64,000 nucleotides of DNA from Halocaridina rubra (lineage: Eukaryota; Arthropoda; Malacostraca; Decapoda; Atyidae): the NCBI GenBank assembly GCA_037179515.1, contig JAXCGZ010020824.1:52501-116500 (forward strand), in the 5' to 3' direction. Below are positions 1 to 21,719 of the stretch, piece after piece. The position numbers and the translations under genes are program-made. Within the stretch, counting starts at the first letter, position 1, and every line of letters starts with the position of its first letter. The notes under the pieces were generated by a model. That model made no database searches and was not told where the DNA came from. It worked only from the letters and a program-made list of their open reading frames with translations.

Positions 1-690
<690 letters not shown>

Positions 691-739
691 CAGTAAATGA
701 GATTTTCCAGCCTCCTCCCACCATTTCTCACGTAGTCGC

Positions 740-1170
740 TTCATATGACTTCTATGTGAAATACGGCATCCCTTTTAGACACCTCCCACGAGATGTAAGG
801 AACATGAGGTGAAATTCGCACCTTTTCTTTATTTCTTAGCAAGGATTATCTTTTAGTCATATTCTATGCAATGCAAGGAATACGAGGAAAGAATCCATTT
901 TCCGAAAACGCAAGAGATACCTCGTATAGTTACCCCCTACAGCAAGCATGAATTAGGAGGGAGGGGGGGAATTTCAGTCCCTTCAGGCACTGAATACGAG
1001 GGAGAATCCATTATTCTCTTCTAAAAGTTATATACACACTTCAGAATACTTTTTACTACAAGTATGTAATAGGAAGGGAGTGCGAATCCATTTTCTCCAG
1101 GTAGGAAATATAAAATTACAATTCTTTCCCACATCAAGGATATCTCTTTTAGGAACTGCCAGCGATTTGC
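740..1170. repeat. Degenerate minisatellite-like repeats in intron
   Basis: Four loosely similar blocks of about 110-120 bp recur, marked by forms of gaatacgagg followed by gaatccattttc. Similarity is weak and unit borders are uncertain. Confidence 0.35.
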
Positions 1171-1256
1171 TGGAAAGTCTAAGGCATAATATTTTCAATT
1201 CCAGCACATCACGCATTGTTCTCTTACCTTATCTTCTTTTTTCTCTCTTTCCAAAG

Positions 1257-9656
<8,400 letters not shown>

Positions 9657-9684
<28 letters not shown>

Positions 9685-10440
9685 GTTGGCATTTAAGGGC
9701 TAAAATACTTGGGAAATACAGTAAAGTTCACTAATATGGTCTTAAGATTTCATATTGCTCGTCTCAGATGATCAAACACCATAATATATTGCTCTTTGGT
9801 AGATAAAGGTAGCAATCTGAAACTATTGCCCATATCACTAATGTGGGCCTAAGATTATCTTTTGTACATGCCTAGAAGTATTTATGACAGGTTCAAGTAC
9901 AGTGCTGTATTGCTATAGTCTGGTATTAAGAGCACAGCAACTGGAAGCTGGAGTCTAGGTTAGTAATAAGATACCAAGATAGTCTATTGCCGATGTGTCA
10001 CATCATTTATTATAATGTATTCAAATAAAGTGATGTATTGCTCGAGTGTACTTGTTAAGATTACAAGTAATTAAAAGCAAGGATCCACTTCAGTGATATG
10101 GCCTTGAAATTATTTCTTGCACATGATGTACAGCATGCATAACACGTGCAAGAATAGTGTTACATTCCTTTAGTTTGGTATATAATAGTAAAAGCAGTTA
10201 GACACTTAAATTAAATTCATTAATATTTGTAGTAATATATTTAAGAAGTGCGCTGCATTTTATTAGTTTTCAAGCTAAAGACAAAGGTAGTTGGAAGCTA
10301 TATTGGATTCCAGTGATAAAATCCCAAAACTGTCATTCGCAAATGCTTCAGAGTAAATATTTTAGGTTGCTCAAGTAGTGTGTGCTATTGATTTAATTTA
10401 ATAGCTAAGGCAAAAGAACTCAAAAATTATAAAGCGGATC
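9657..10440 (+). repeat. Degenerate ~90-130 bp tandem repeat at receptor 3' end
   Basis: Blocks beginning like agtgctgtattgctatag recur near 9666, 9780, 9899, 10028, 10155, 10244 and 10372. They are followed by forms of tggtattaagagc and ggaagct. Six or seven diverged units are visible. The first unit contains the receptor's last codons and stop, so the array probably makes up much of the 3' UTR. A weak AATAAA lies at 10024-10029 inside it. Confidence 0.6.
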
Positions 10441-10617
10441 ATTTATATAACCTACAGACTATAGGATGGGATGGGATAGGAGGGGAAAATAGGAGGGAGG
10501 ATATAAGGTATAAAGAAATTGGAAGGAAAATTTATATAACCCAAAGATTGTCTCTGTACAGAAGTTTATTACTGGCCAGTTCTATGCTTAAGTCTCAATG
10601 TTCTAAATATCTATTAT

Positions 10618-10634
10618 AGTTTAGTAAATATCTT
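10618..10634 (+). repeat. Left target-site duplication of SINE
   Basis: The 17-mer agtttagtaaatatctt is repeated exactly at 10836-10852. Confidence 0.93.
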
Positions 10635-10835
10635 GTAGTCACCGTGGCTCAAACGGTAGCGTCCGCGACTCTTAGGCGTCAGGTCGAGGGTTCACGACCC
10701 GTCACGGTCTGAGGTTAGCAAGGGTATGCACTCAGGGTAACGATTACATCTGCCAAAACAAGTCCTTCGCAAAGAGGCAACCGTCCTAGCCCTTGGTTGA
10801 AAAGGGAGTCTGTGACGTAAAACCGGAAAGGAGCA
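10635..10835 (+). mobile_element. tRNA-derived SINE, copy 1
   Basis: Seen: a 201-bp insert with a pol III A box (tggctcaaacgg, full consensus match) and a B-box-like ggttcacgacc. A six-base pair ACCGTG/CACGGT could be the old acceptor stem. A tRNA-unrelated body follows (cactcagggtaacgattaca). It is bracketed by a perfect 17-bp target-site duplication. A second copy of the same family is at 52859-53050. No poly(A) tail is obvious. It lies just after the receptor gene's 3' repeat array. Confidence 0.92.
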
Positions 10836-10852
10836 AGTTTAGTAAATATCTT
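10836..10852 (+). repeat. Right target-site duplication of SINE
   Basis: Exact copy of the 17-mer at 10618-10634. Confidence 0.93.
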
Positions 10853-12599
10853 AAAAGTAATATACTGTTTTCCTTAACCCTCGAGACAATATTACAGTGT
10901 CTGAGTGGAGCGACAAACTGTGTGTTGAGAGTGCTTAATTGAACTCACGTAGGTATACAGCCTTCATGGATGTATTCCTAGTGATTGCTGCCCTACGAAA
11001 GCTGCTGGTGAGAATGGACAAAAGTCATTGTGTTAAACAAAAGTTGTTGTGGCATTGCATCATACTCGAGTTTTCATGCTGAATGGTGAAACAGAGTGAG
11101 TATTTCTACTTTATTACAGAAAGAAATTAAAAAAAAATCTTTAATACTAATGTTACATATTATTGCCAACATTCAAGAGAGAAAAAGAGGTAGATGGCAA
11201 ATAGGACCACGATGTGGTAATTTGGCTGGAAAGAGTGTGGGATGGGGTGTCCCGGTCCTGATTGCTGGTTTGGGGGCCTCCCCCAAGAAAATTTTTATGA
11301 TGAAGTAACTCTGAGAAGTTATGAGGCGCACTCAGGAGCACTGAAATGTGTAGATACATGAGTAATAATTCCCGTAATAATTCGTTATGGCTTTTCAAGT
11401 CTTCATTAATTTTCCAGCACTTGAGAATTTTTTAGTGACTGAGACATTTAGCCAAGTTCAAACCAGTCTAAGTTTATGGGTTAAAAAAATATGTAATACA
11501 TTTTTAAAAATACCTACTAGTCAATAAAAGTATGAAATAAATGAGCCTCAGATATTAATCATATTAACTTTTTTGGGAGAGATTCTTCAGATCTTAAATG
11601 GCATACACCATCTAATAGATGTGAAAATTGAGGAAATTTTTTCATTTTAAAAATCAGTTTAAAGTAAGCATTATATGTCAGTACAATTAAGTGACACGGG
11701 TATGCATAACAACTTACACTGAAGACAATTATCAAGTACTCTTTTACACACAATTACTAGCGACCATCACAAAATATTCTGAAACACACTGCCAAATACT
11801 TGCATGGATTTAACAAAACTCACAAAGCAAGATTAATTCAGCTAAAAATGCCTAAATTGCATCACAAGTGTCAGAGAACTGCAAAAACTGATGCTACATC
11901 AACCCCCCTTAGTGGCAAAGAGTTAGAATTAGTTTTTATATTTATTTCAAAATGGTAGACGACCTGAAAACTGGTAGTCTATCTCCCAAAGAGGCAAAGT
12001 TTTGAATTATGTTGTTGCCTTATGAAAACTTTCGTTACTAAAATTAACTTTATCTTTAAGTGTGAGTAACTAGTAATTTCCTTCATCATAATTAATTAAT
12101 TATATAGAATTATTTATGCTACATGTGTTAATGCATAGTAGTAGTAATAGTAGTAGTAGTAGTAGTAGGGTTAGTAGTAGTAGCAGCAGTAATGATAATT
12201 ATGATGATAGTAGTAATATACAGAAACACGTTATGAATGCAAGAGAATTTTAAGACTTACTAAGTACAGGTAAGTGGGTTAGGATCTTCGGTAGGACTTC
12301 ACAGCAGAAAATCCTCAACCATTTACCCTGTGGATAACTCAAGCAGTGTGTTGGTGGAAGGGAATTTGCAGAGACCCTTTTTCTCAAGGCCCTAAGAGGA
12401 GTAACTAGGGTGAATTGTTTTCCTGGTGAAAAAGTATGTGCTTTCACTCAAACACCCCCATACTAGGAGGATTTCGGCCACTGTGTATTCAGTAATCTCA
12501 TTTATAAGAAGGAACTTATAAAAACTATATATTAACTAAATATCTTAATAGCAAATGCAAAATCGACGACTTTGTTTAATAATCATGATAATAAAAATA
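10853..12599. other. Unassigned intergenic DNA
   Basis: No gene could be supported. It contains a short imperfect (TAG)n run near 12139-12185. Open frames of 60-80 codons here show no recognisable motif. Confidence 0.5.
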
Positions 12600-14944
12600 T
12601 ATTTTAATTTAGTTTATTATGCTCCTTATGAGGAGTGACAAACCCATTACTAAATAACTGATGACAGGAAAGCCGTGACTTGCAGAACACGCTCTCTTAA
12701 TCTAAAAACACAATCAATATAATATAATTAGCACCCACCAAAATGTGGGTATCGCCAAAGAATTATGACTAAATAAACAACTATAAACAAATACTGACAT
12801 ACATCAATAACAAAATGCCTGTTGGGTATCAGATTATCTCCTTATGAGGAATGACAAATTCATTACAAAAGTGCTGATGGTAGGAGAGTCGTGACTCACA
12901 GGACACCCTGTCTTAATCTAAAAGCACAAACAAAATATAAAATAAAAATAATATGATTAACACCCACTAAAATGCGGGTGTCGCAGCAAAATAGCATCTA
13001 TAAGTATATACTGGCACACTTTAGTAACAGATTGTCTGTGGAGCATCAGATCAGCCACTTTGGGGCACTCCTGGCAGTAATGCTGCAGATTGTTAGCATT
13101 GGGTGTGTCACACAACTTACATGGCGAATACTGCGGCACCGCCCACCTGACAAACGGTCTGTATGCTAATCAAAGATGAGAAGACACCACATTATGCCTC
13201 CTAACCAAATGACCACAGTGACGGCATTTACAGAGGCGAGAAAAGTGGTAGTAGTGCTGGATAGTCACACTCAAAGCCACTCGGTATTCCTGTGGTAGAG
13301 GATAGGCAAATGAGCAGTAGCACATATCTTCCGCTTGTAAAGGGAGAGGGAGCCAGGTGAGGGATCAGCCGCAGGTAAAGGCAGGCCACAGGCAGACTTG
13401 GTGAGGAAGTCGACCATGTCATTCACTAATATACCGATATGAGAAGGAATCCAAAGGATGTGTACAACAAGAGAATGGTCAAAGGCTGTGGCAAACTGAA
13501 GTAATAATCGACTGACTAGGTTATGGGCTTCTGGCTTAGGGAGGAAAGGGCACAGAGAGCAGACTGTCAGTTACTGATAACCAGACCATTGCTCCTTGTA
13601 TGCAGCAATAGACTGATAACATCCAGAAGTCCATGCAGTTCACATGACATAGAGCTAAACCAGTTTGGCAGACAGCGACCAACCCATCCACCGGGCAGTG
13701 GTTCCGTACTAGGTGAGAAGATTGCACAGCCCGTGCTCTCATTCACCTGCAGAGAGCCGTCAACATCTAGCGTATGGGTGGCAGGGAGGGATGAAGCCAC
13801 TTAGATGATGGTCTCCAGGAGTCGTTATTTCTGAAGGCAGAGTAGGTCTCTCTTGCAGGTTGGTGTGTAAGAACAGCTGGGGGAGGAATTCTCCAGGGGG
13901 CAGACCATGGTCAATCTCTTCCTTTGGAACATTAATATCCAGTCTCTGAAGACTTGAGCAGGCAGTTCTAACAAGGGCACATCCAACAGGTTGGAGTTGA
14001 GGCTGATGTGCAGCAGGATTGAGCGATGTTCTAATGATGTCTGAGTAGTGCGGAGAAAGATGAGGAGAGTAGAGGCATTTAACTGTGAAGTTAGCACATA
14101 TCTGTTCCACTAAAGGAGGAAGATGGAACTCCTTCAGCATGTTAGCAATCCCATTAGAGATTGGGCAGACCAGGATGAGTCGCATGGCTTCATTTTGAAA
14201 CTATTTGAGGGGATCCAACGATGGCGTGGGGATCTGGCTTAGAGCAGGAGAGAGGTAATCGACCACTGAATGAATGTATGCTATGTAGATAGTTCTGGCA
14301 ACAGTGATCGAGACCCCTGCAGCATTGTTAGTGAGCCACTGGAGGGATGTTAGACGCCACTGCAGTCGAGTCAGTAGTTCTTGAACTATTGGATAAACAC
14401 TGCTGTGCTGGGGTGCTGGGAGTAACCCGAACAGGAGCACCCTGGTAGAGGTACCGTGTACAGAGTGGTATAATGCTGGTGCCCATCAGGAAATCTGGAA
14501 GTGTACGTGGATTGCGGGGAGAAAAGATCCTGCTTTTTTTTCCTAGGAGATGATGAGGCCACATGATGAAGAAGATAAAACGCACAAAGAAATCACTGAA
14601 GAAGTTCTGGACATTAGGAAGTAGAGAGAGAGGGCGGTGCACAAGAATATTAAAAGAAACGGACTGAGGACACCTCCCTGTGGAGTACCAAGGTCAAAGC
14701 TCCTAGTGGTGCTAATAGCCCCCTTAAAGAGGATACGGGATGATCTGTTACTGAGATACCCTCGTATTCATCTCAGGATATTCCCTTTTACACCAAAATC
14801 TATTAGCTTGTCAAGTATAACGTCCCTGTTCGCAATATTGAAAGCACTATTTAAATCAAGAAAGGCCACGGTACCAGTGGGGGAGATGTAGGTGTACAGC
14901 TCAAGGAGGCAGTGATACGTGCTGCATTGTGGCAGAATACCATA
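12600..14944 (-). mobile_element. Decayed LINE with RNase H domain, minus-strand part
   Basis: Read on the minus strand, the order is as follows. RT palm remnants near 14760-14950 (TVAFLDLNSAFNIANRDVIL). RT motif GTPQGGVLSPF near 14640-14700. The thumb/linker near 13760-14440 (ARTIYIAYIHSVVDYLSPAL, then MRLILVCPISNGIANM). An RNase H domain near 13430-13800 (DGSLQVNESTGCAIFSP, then SCELHGL, then ILWIPSHIGI). A C-terminal Cys/His cluster near 13075-13130 (PCKLCDTPNANNLQHYCQEC). Stops and shifts are scattered and the FADD-type site is destroyed, so it is inactive. Known: RNase H plus such a terminal cluster occurs in I/Jockey-related LINEs. The clade is uncertain. Confidence 0.8.
12615..12990 (-). 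repeat. Duplicated 3' UTR segment of the RNase H LINE
   Basis: Two diverged copies, starting near 12620 and 12838, share ctccttatgaggantgacaaa and then acacnctntcttaatctaaa. Both end at a hairpin-like acccac(c/t)aaaatg(t/c)gggt. The spacing is about 218 bp. Confidence 0.65.
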
Positions 14945-15144
14945 AATTCCATTTAAACAACCTCTGTCTCCGACACGGGTACGTGCCACAAGCCTGGACG
15001 ACTAGCCTTATTGTACCCATTCCCAAGCCTGGCACAGGCAAATTCAAACTAATTTCCGTCACATCTAGCTTCAGTAAAGTGATGGAGCACATTCTCCTCA
15101 ACTGCCTCATGTTCCGGCTCCAGGACAGCCTTTCACCGAGACTT

Positions 15145-15145
<1 letters not shown>
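14945..15145 (+). mobile_element. Inverted 5' segment of the RNase H LINE (RT fingers)
   Basis: On the plus strand the frame reads GYVPQAWTTSLIVPIPKPG, then SSFSKVMEHILLNCLMFRLQ and DSLSPRL: the RT segment that normally lies directly upstream of the minus-strand part (YGILPQCST...). Its end (cgagactt, 15145) and the start of the minus-strand part (ttatggtattctg) would be contiguous in an intact element. This is a 5' inversion of one LINE, not a separate insertion. It abuts an (AAT)n tract. Confidence 0.78.
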
Positions 15146-15648
<503 letters not shown>

Positions 15649-15727
15649 CAGAGTTGGAAAGTCAGTGTCAAATACAGGGAGGAAAAATAAAAATACACAG
15701 TAGTGTCCTTATTTAATCATTAATTAC

Positions 15728-15888
15728 ATAACATCAAGCTTTCGTTGTCCACAGAGAGCATTTTCAAGATACCAGAGTTCTTACTTGTTGTAGAGTTTCA
15801 CTCCTAAGGAGTAGAACTCTACAGCAAGTAGGTGCATAGATACCTTGAGAATGCTTTCAGTGGAAAGTGTAAGCTTGATATTGTTTCA
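15728..15888. repeat. Foldback (imperfect palindrome), arms ~75-80 bp
   Basis: The left arm (catcaagctttcgttgtccac ...) is matched by the reverse complement of the right arm ending at aagcttgatattg. Both arms carry forms of gagcattttcaagatacc and acttgttgtagagtt. The centre is the palindrome ctcctaaggag at about 15802-15812. It has no coding potential. Confidence 0.75.
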
Positions 15889-15949
15889 CTGACTATCAAT
15901 CTGAAACACTTTACTGTGGGTTCTACATTCCATTAATAATCAATCTATC

Positions 15950-16143
15950 TATATACATGAGCCATATTCCCCCTTATAAAGGGGGTGGCTGAGTCAGAGC
16001 ATAGTACCTTGACTCTATGTGAGAAGAAATGACAGAGGAGGGGATTCCCAATCCCATCTCTACCCCCCATTAAGTTGACTTTTATGACAAGCATGGGAAC
16101 ACGGAGGAAGTATTCATGCCTCCCACTCTGTTGATAAAATAGA
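15950..16143 (-). repeat. Dispersed repeat family D, copy 1 (inverted relative to copy 2)
   Basis: Its reverse complement aligns along about 180 bp with 26768-26955. Shared blocks include gaatacttcctccg, gggaatcccctcctctgt, ctgactcagccaccc and ataagggggaatatggct. The two copies lie in opposite orientation. Probably a short interspersed element; no pol III box was clear. Confidence 0.75.
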
Positions 16144-16474
16144 CTTTATATAGTTCATTTTTGCCCTTGCTTAAAATTATAATAATCTTACCATGTCCAC
16201 ATATGCCGCCCTATCTGAGATCTCCCTCTAATATTATTCTTTATCCTGTTCATCCTTGTCACGCCATGAGCTCATGAAAGAAAATACTATTCTAATAATG
16301 ATCTCACGTACCTGCTAAGTAGACAAGGTCTACCATAAATGGAACACCACTAACTTACTTCTCAGCCTAATGATATTCTGATGAAAATATAGTACAAATA
16401 CAAAAACACCTTTTGGAGTCAAACTCTGGACCTCCTAAGTGCGAATTAGGCACTAGCCCTTGAATATCACTTTG

Positions 16475-18085
<1,611 letters not shown>

Positions 18086-18229
18086 TGCACACCAATCCAT
18101 AGTTTTAAGGACTGGTATGATAAGTAGCACTAAGTACAAAATGACGGGAGACGGAAAGATACGAGCTTTGGGCTCTTTCCCGTAAGCACAATCAGGTAAT
18201 CACAATTAGGTAATCACACACACACACAC
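18086..18229 (+). mobile_element. Tail-only copy of the CR1/L2-like LINE
   Basis: From about 18096 the DNA matches the extreme 3' end of the element at 20406-20533: ccatagttttaaggac, the hairpin gacggg ... tttcccgt, and two 14-bp tail units (caatcaggtaatca, caattaggtaatca). It runs into a (CA)n stretch, after which the next copy begins. A severely 5'-truncated insertion of about 135 bp. Confidence 0.8.
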
Positions 18230-18230
18230 A

Positions 18231-20447
18231 GTGTTCACAGATAATGTGTTGGATATTGAAAAAATTGAGTATGAACCACCAATTGGAAAGAGTGACCACT
18301 GTGTGTTGTTGATGGAGTATATCATTGAAGATATTCTTCCTGAGAGTAGAGGCACTGAGGACATGAGGAGGAACTATCCGAAAGGATATTACATCAAAAT
18401 GAATGAGCTTTTTGCAGTTATTGACTGGAGAACCTTATTTTACAACAAATCTGTACAAGAAATGTATGACATCTTTTGTGAGAAATATGGGAAGATAGTA
18501 GATTGCTGCATACCTGTCACCAAAGTAGGTGTAATTCATGCCAGAGAGAAATGGTTCGATAATGGGTGTAAAAGAGCTATGGAGTGGAGAGACAAATGCT
18601 GGAAAAGGTATAGGAGGAGAAAAAACATCAATGCCTGGCAAACCTACAAAAGAGCAAGAAATGACTACCTAAGTAAAAGGAGAGAGGCAGAGAGAGACTA
18701 TGAGAGGGACATCACCAGGAAGGCTAAAGAAAATCCCAAGCTTTTCCACAGCTTTATCAGAGGAAAACTGAAGGTAAAAGAACAGGTTTTAAGGCTAAAG
18801 AGAGCGGATGGAAGCATCACTGAGACGGATGAAGAGATCTGCAAAGAATTGAACAAGGAGTTTCAGTCAGTATTTACAGTAGAAAATACCCCACCCCCTC
18901 AGATTGCAGTGATAGAAGCTCAAGGGCCGGTATTAGAGAACATCAACCTTACAGCCACAGAGGTATGCAAAGCGCTGATGGATTTAGATGTTCATAAAGC
19001 TACAGGTCCTGATGACATATCCCCTCATGTGCTTAAAAAATGCGCAAACTCGATATCAGTGGCACTAAGTATCATATTTAAAAAGTCACTGGAGTCAGGG
19101 GAGATTCCAAGATGCTGGAAACAAGCAAATGTGATACCTATCTTCAAAAAGGGAAGGAGGGATACGGCTCTGAACTATAGACCAGTTTCCTTGACCAGCA
19201 TAGTTTGCAAACTTATGGAGAAACTACTAAGGAAACATATCTCTCTTCACTTGGAATCCTTCAACTTTTTGTCAGTGAGGCAACATGGCTTCAGAGAAGG
19301 TAGATCAACAGTAACAAACTTATTAGAATTTTATGATGAGGTAAGCCGAATCTTACAGGAAAGAGAGGGCTGGGCAGATTGCATATTCCTAGACTTCCAG
19401 AAAGCGTTTGACACTGTTCCACATGGGAGACTTATTAGGAAGCTGCAATCAGTGGCTAGAATAGGTGGAAATGTTTTAGAATGGATACAAACTTACTTAG
19501 AAGGAAGGGAACAGAGGGTTAGAGTAAGACACTCAGTGTCTGAATGGAGAAGAGTTAGTAGTGGAGTTCCACAGGGTTCAGTTTTAGGGCCACTTTTGTT
19601 CCTTGTATATGTAAATGACCTACCAGAGTCTGTAAATTCATTCATGAATATGTTTGCAGATGATGCAAAGATTGTGAAGAAAGTAAAAACCGAGAACAAT
19701 GGTAGAGAACTTCAGGAGGATCTAAATAATCTGCATGAGTGGTCGGAAGAGTGGCTAATGAAATTCAATGCTTCAAAATGTAAGGTAATGAGAATGGGTA
19801 CAAGTGCAAGAAGGCCCAAGCTTGACTACTCGGTGGCTGGAGTACAACTTCAAGAGACAGAAAATGAGAGAGATCTAGGAGTAAACATACTGGCAGATTT
19901 GTCTCCAGAAATACATATAAATGGCATAGTAAGGGCAGCATATGCATTCTTATCAAATGTAAGGGTAGCCTTCAGGCACATGGACAAGGAAATGTTCAGA
20001 AATATTTATGTAACCTATGTGAGGCCAAAACTCGAATATGCAGCCCCCTTTTGGAATCCGCACTTGAAAAAGCACATAGCTAAGCTTGAAAAAGCTCAAA
20101 GACATGCCACGAAACTGGTGCCAGAAATACGCAATCTCAGTTATAATGAGAGGCTGAGGGAATTAGACTTACCATCACTGGAAGCTAGAAGAGTGAGGGG
20201 GGATATGGTGACAGTCTTTAAATTCCTTCATGGTTATGATAGAGTGGATAGGGATCGATATTTTGATATGGCTGGCTCTAGAACTAGAGGTCATAGTTTG
20301 AAGCTTGGTAAGAAAGCTTCTTTGCAGGATGTAAGGAAATACTTTTTCAGTGTAAGAGTAGTTGATAATTGGAATTGGCTAAGCGAGGAGGTAGTTAATG
20401 CTATCTCAATCCATAGTTTTAAGGACAGGTATGGTAAGTATCACTAA
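18231..20447 (+). CDS. LINE ORF2 fragment: endonuclease end plus reverse transcriptase
   Basis: This is the pol protein of a non-LTR retrotransposon: it nicks target DNA and copies its own RNA at the nick. Seen: the endonuclease end motif GKSDH at residues 19-23, then RT blocks: YRPVSLTS, QHGFREGRSTV, FLDFQKAFD at about 386-394, SGVPQGSVLGPLLF at about 444-457, and the catalytic FADD at about 475-478. A thumb/C-terminal region follows (YVRPKLEYAAPFWNP, then RELDLPSLEARR). It stops at the normal C-terminus KDRYGKYH. The GTG listed as start is only the truncation point; the true start is lost. No frameshift or stop is seen in 738 codons. It is not a host gene. Confidence 0.9.
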   Translation: MFTDNVLDIEKIEYEPPIGKSDHCVLLMEYIIEDILPESRGTEDMRRNYPKGYYIKMNELFAVIDWRTLFYNKSVQEMYDIFCEKYGKIVDCCIPVTKVGVIHAREKWFDNGCKRAMEWRDKCWKRYRRRKNINAWQTYKRARNDYLSKRREAERDYERDITRKAKENPKLFHSFIRGKLKVKEQVLRLKRADGSITETDEEICKELNKEFQSVFTVENTPPPQIAVIEAQGPVLENINLTATEVCKALMDLDVHKATGPDDISPHVLKKCANSISVALSIIFKKSLESGEIPRCWKQANVIPIFKKGRRDTALNYRPVSLTSIVCKLMEKLLRKHISLHLESFNFLSVRQHGFREGRSTVTNLLEFYDEVSRILQEREGWADCIFLDFQKAFDTVPHGRLIRKLQSVARIGGNVLEWIQTYLEGREQRVRVRHSVSEWRRVSSGVPQGSVLGPLLFLVYVNDLPESVNSFMNMFADDAKIVKKVKTENNGRELQEDLNNLHEWSEEWLMKFNASKCKVMRMGTSARRPKLDYSVAGVQLQETENERDLGVNILADLSPEIHINGIVRAAYAFLSNVRVAFRHMDKEMFRNIYVTYVRPKLEYAAPFWNPHLKKHIAKLEKAQRHATKLVPEIRNLSYNERLRELDLPSLEARRVRGDMVTVFKFLHGYDRVDRDRYFDMAGSRTRGHSLKLGKKASLQDVRKYFFSVRVVDNWNWLSEEVVNAISIHSFKDRYGKYH

Positions 20448-20471
20448 GTATAAAATGGAACCGATGAGGAG

Positions 20472-20504
20472 ACGGGAAGATACGAGCTTTGGGCTCTTTC
20501 CCGT
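20472..20504 (+). promoter_or_regulatory. 3' UTR hairpin of the LINE
   Basis: The arms acgggaaga and tctttcccgt flank a loop tacgagctttgggc. The same hairpin is kept in the tail-only copy near 18148-18183 and in the copy at 61195-61227. It may be the RT template-recognition structure (inference). Confidence 0.55.
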
Positions 20505-20803
20505 AAACACAATTAGGTAATCACAATTAGGTAATCACACACATATATTGAAGGAAGAGATCTGGAAACGAGGACTTTCGAACGCAAGAGTTTCCGGTGA
20601 GTACGTTTGAGTGCTTTCATATACAAAGACACCATGAAAGTACACGAATTTCTCAAAAAAAAAAAAAAAAAACAATTCAGGTATTAATACTGTGAAATCA
20701 ATGGAAGGGATAATCTTTATAGCGCAGTTCAAGAATACTAATTATTAATAAATAATTAATTAAAAGCTAGTAATGAGATATAGGAGAGTCTAAATTATCC
20801 TTG

Positions 20804-20926
<123 letters not shown>

Positions 20927-21719
20927 TGCACATGGGTATTTCTTTTATTTAATGGTAATGTTGTTCTTGGACTCATGGGATTATTAATATTTTTTGTTCA
21001 TTTAGATACATGCACGTAATATGCAATGAAAACATTGTCAATCTGTTTTGAAATTACTTTAGATAATTGTTTTTTATTCTGTCATTTATCATATTTTAAG
21101 AAGAAGAATTATTGTCGCTGTTTTAAAGAAGAGGCGACACACAAAATCATATTTTGTATATATCTAAAGAGCATACTTAGTGTCGAAGTTATGCGAAAAG
21201 TACGGAAAAAATAAACCTCAAAGCCTTATTAATTCAAAATTTTTATTCATTACTCATATTATTAAGATTTATACAAAGTATTTATTATTTTATAAATTAA
21301 ATTTGTTCCCAAAGGCACATGTTTTCTTTTTTGTGGTCTCTAGCGATTTTTTATGTAAATATCTCTTGGCCGATTTTGTAAAGGTTTGTTGTGTTACATG
21401 ATCGAAGTTCCCCGTCCTTCCCTTGACCTTTTGAGGTGTTTAGAGTTGATTCTCAGCAAAAGAAAAACGTCTGGTTCCTTCTTGTGACGGTTGGTGAAGA
21501 AAGTACAGGTTAGTTACTTCATTTTGTTGGGTAAGTGGAATGTTTTGTAATAGTTATACCTTTTGGAACCGATTCTACCTAATTTGTCCTTCGACCTAGA
21601 GAGCTTCTCATGGCGGTAATATAGTCTCCGTTTGAAAATGGAATTATGGCAGGCGTAATGTCTAATGCTAAAAGGGTATAGTTGCAATAAAAATGTCATC
21701 GGATTTTATGATAAGAGAT

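Larger units (their letters stand above)
18230..20533 (+). mobile_element. 5'-truncated CR1/L2-like LINE with long intact RT frame
   Basis: It begins inside the endonuclease C-terminus, has a 738-codon open frame, a short 3' UTR with a hairpin (20472-20504) and ends in two 14-bp tail repeats (acaattaggtaatc). About 96-98 percent similar by eye to the copy at 59.15 kb, so the family moved recently. No target-site duplication was found, in keeping with CR1/L2-type insertions. Confidence 0.88.

Noticed and set aside
10635..10835. A functional tRNA gene
   Set aside because: tRNA-like head only, poor anticodon and T-arm structure, a long unrelated body and a target-site duplication: it is a SINE. 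The same holds for 52859-53050.
18231..20447. A 738-codon intact gene as a host gene
   Set aside because: RT motifs, a near-identical second copy, truncated start and a repeat tail show a LINE fragment.
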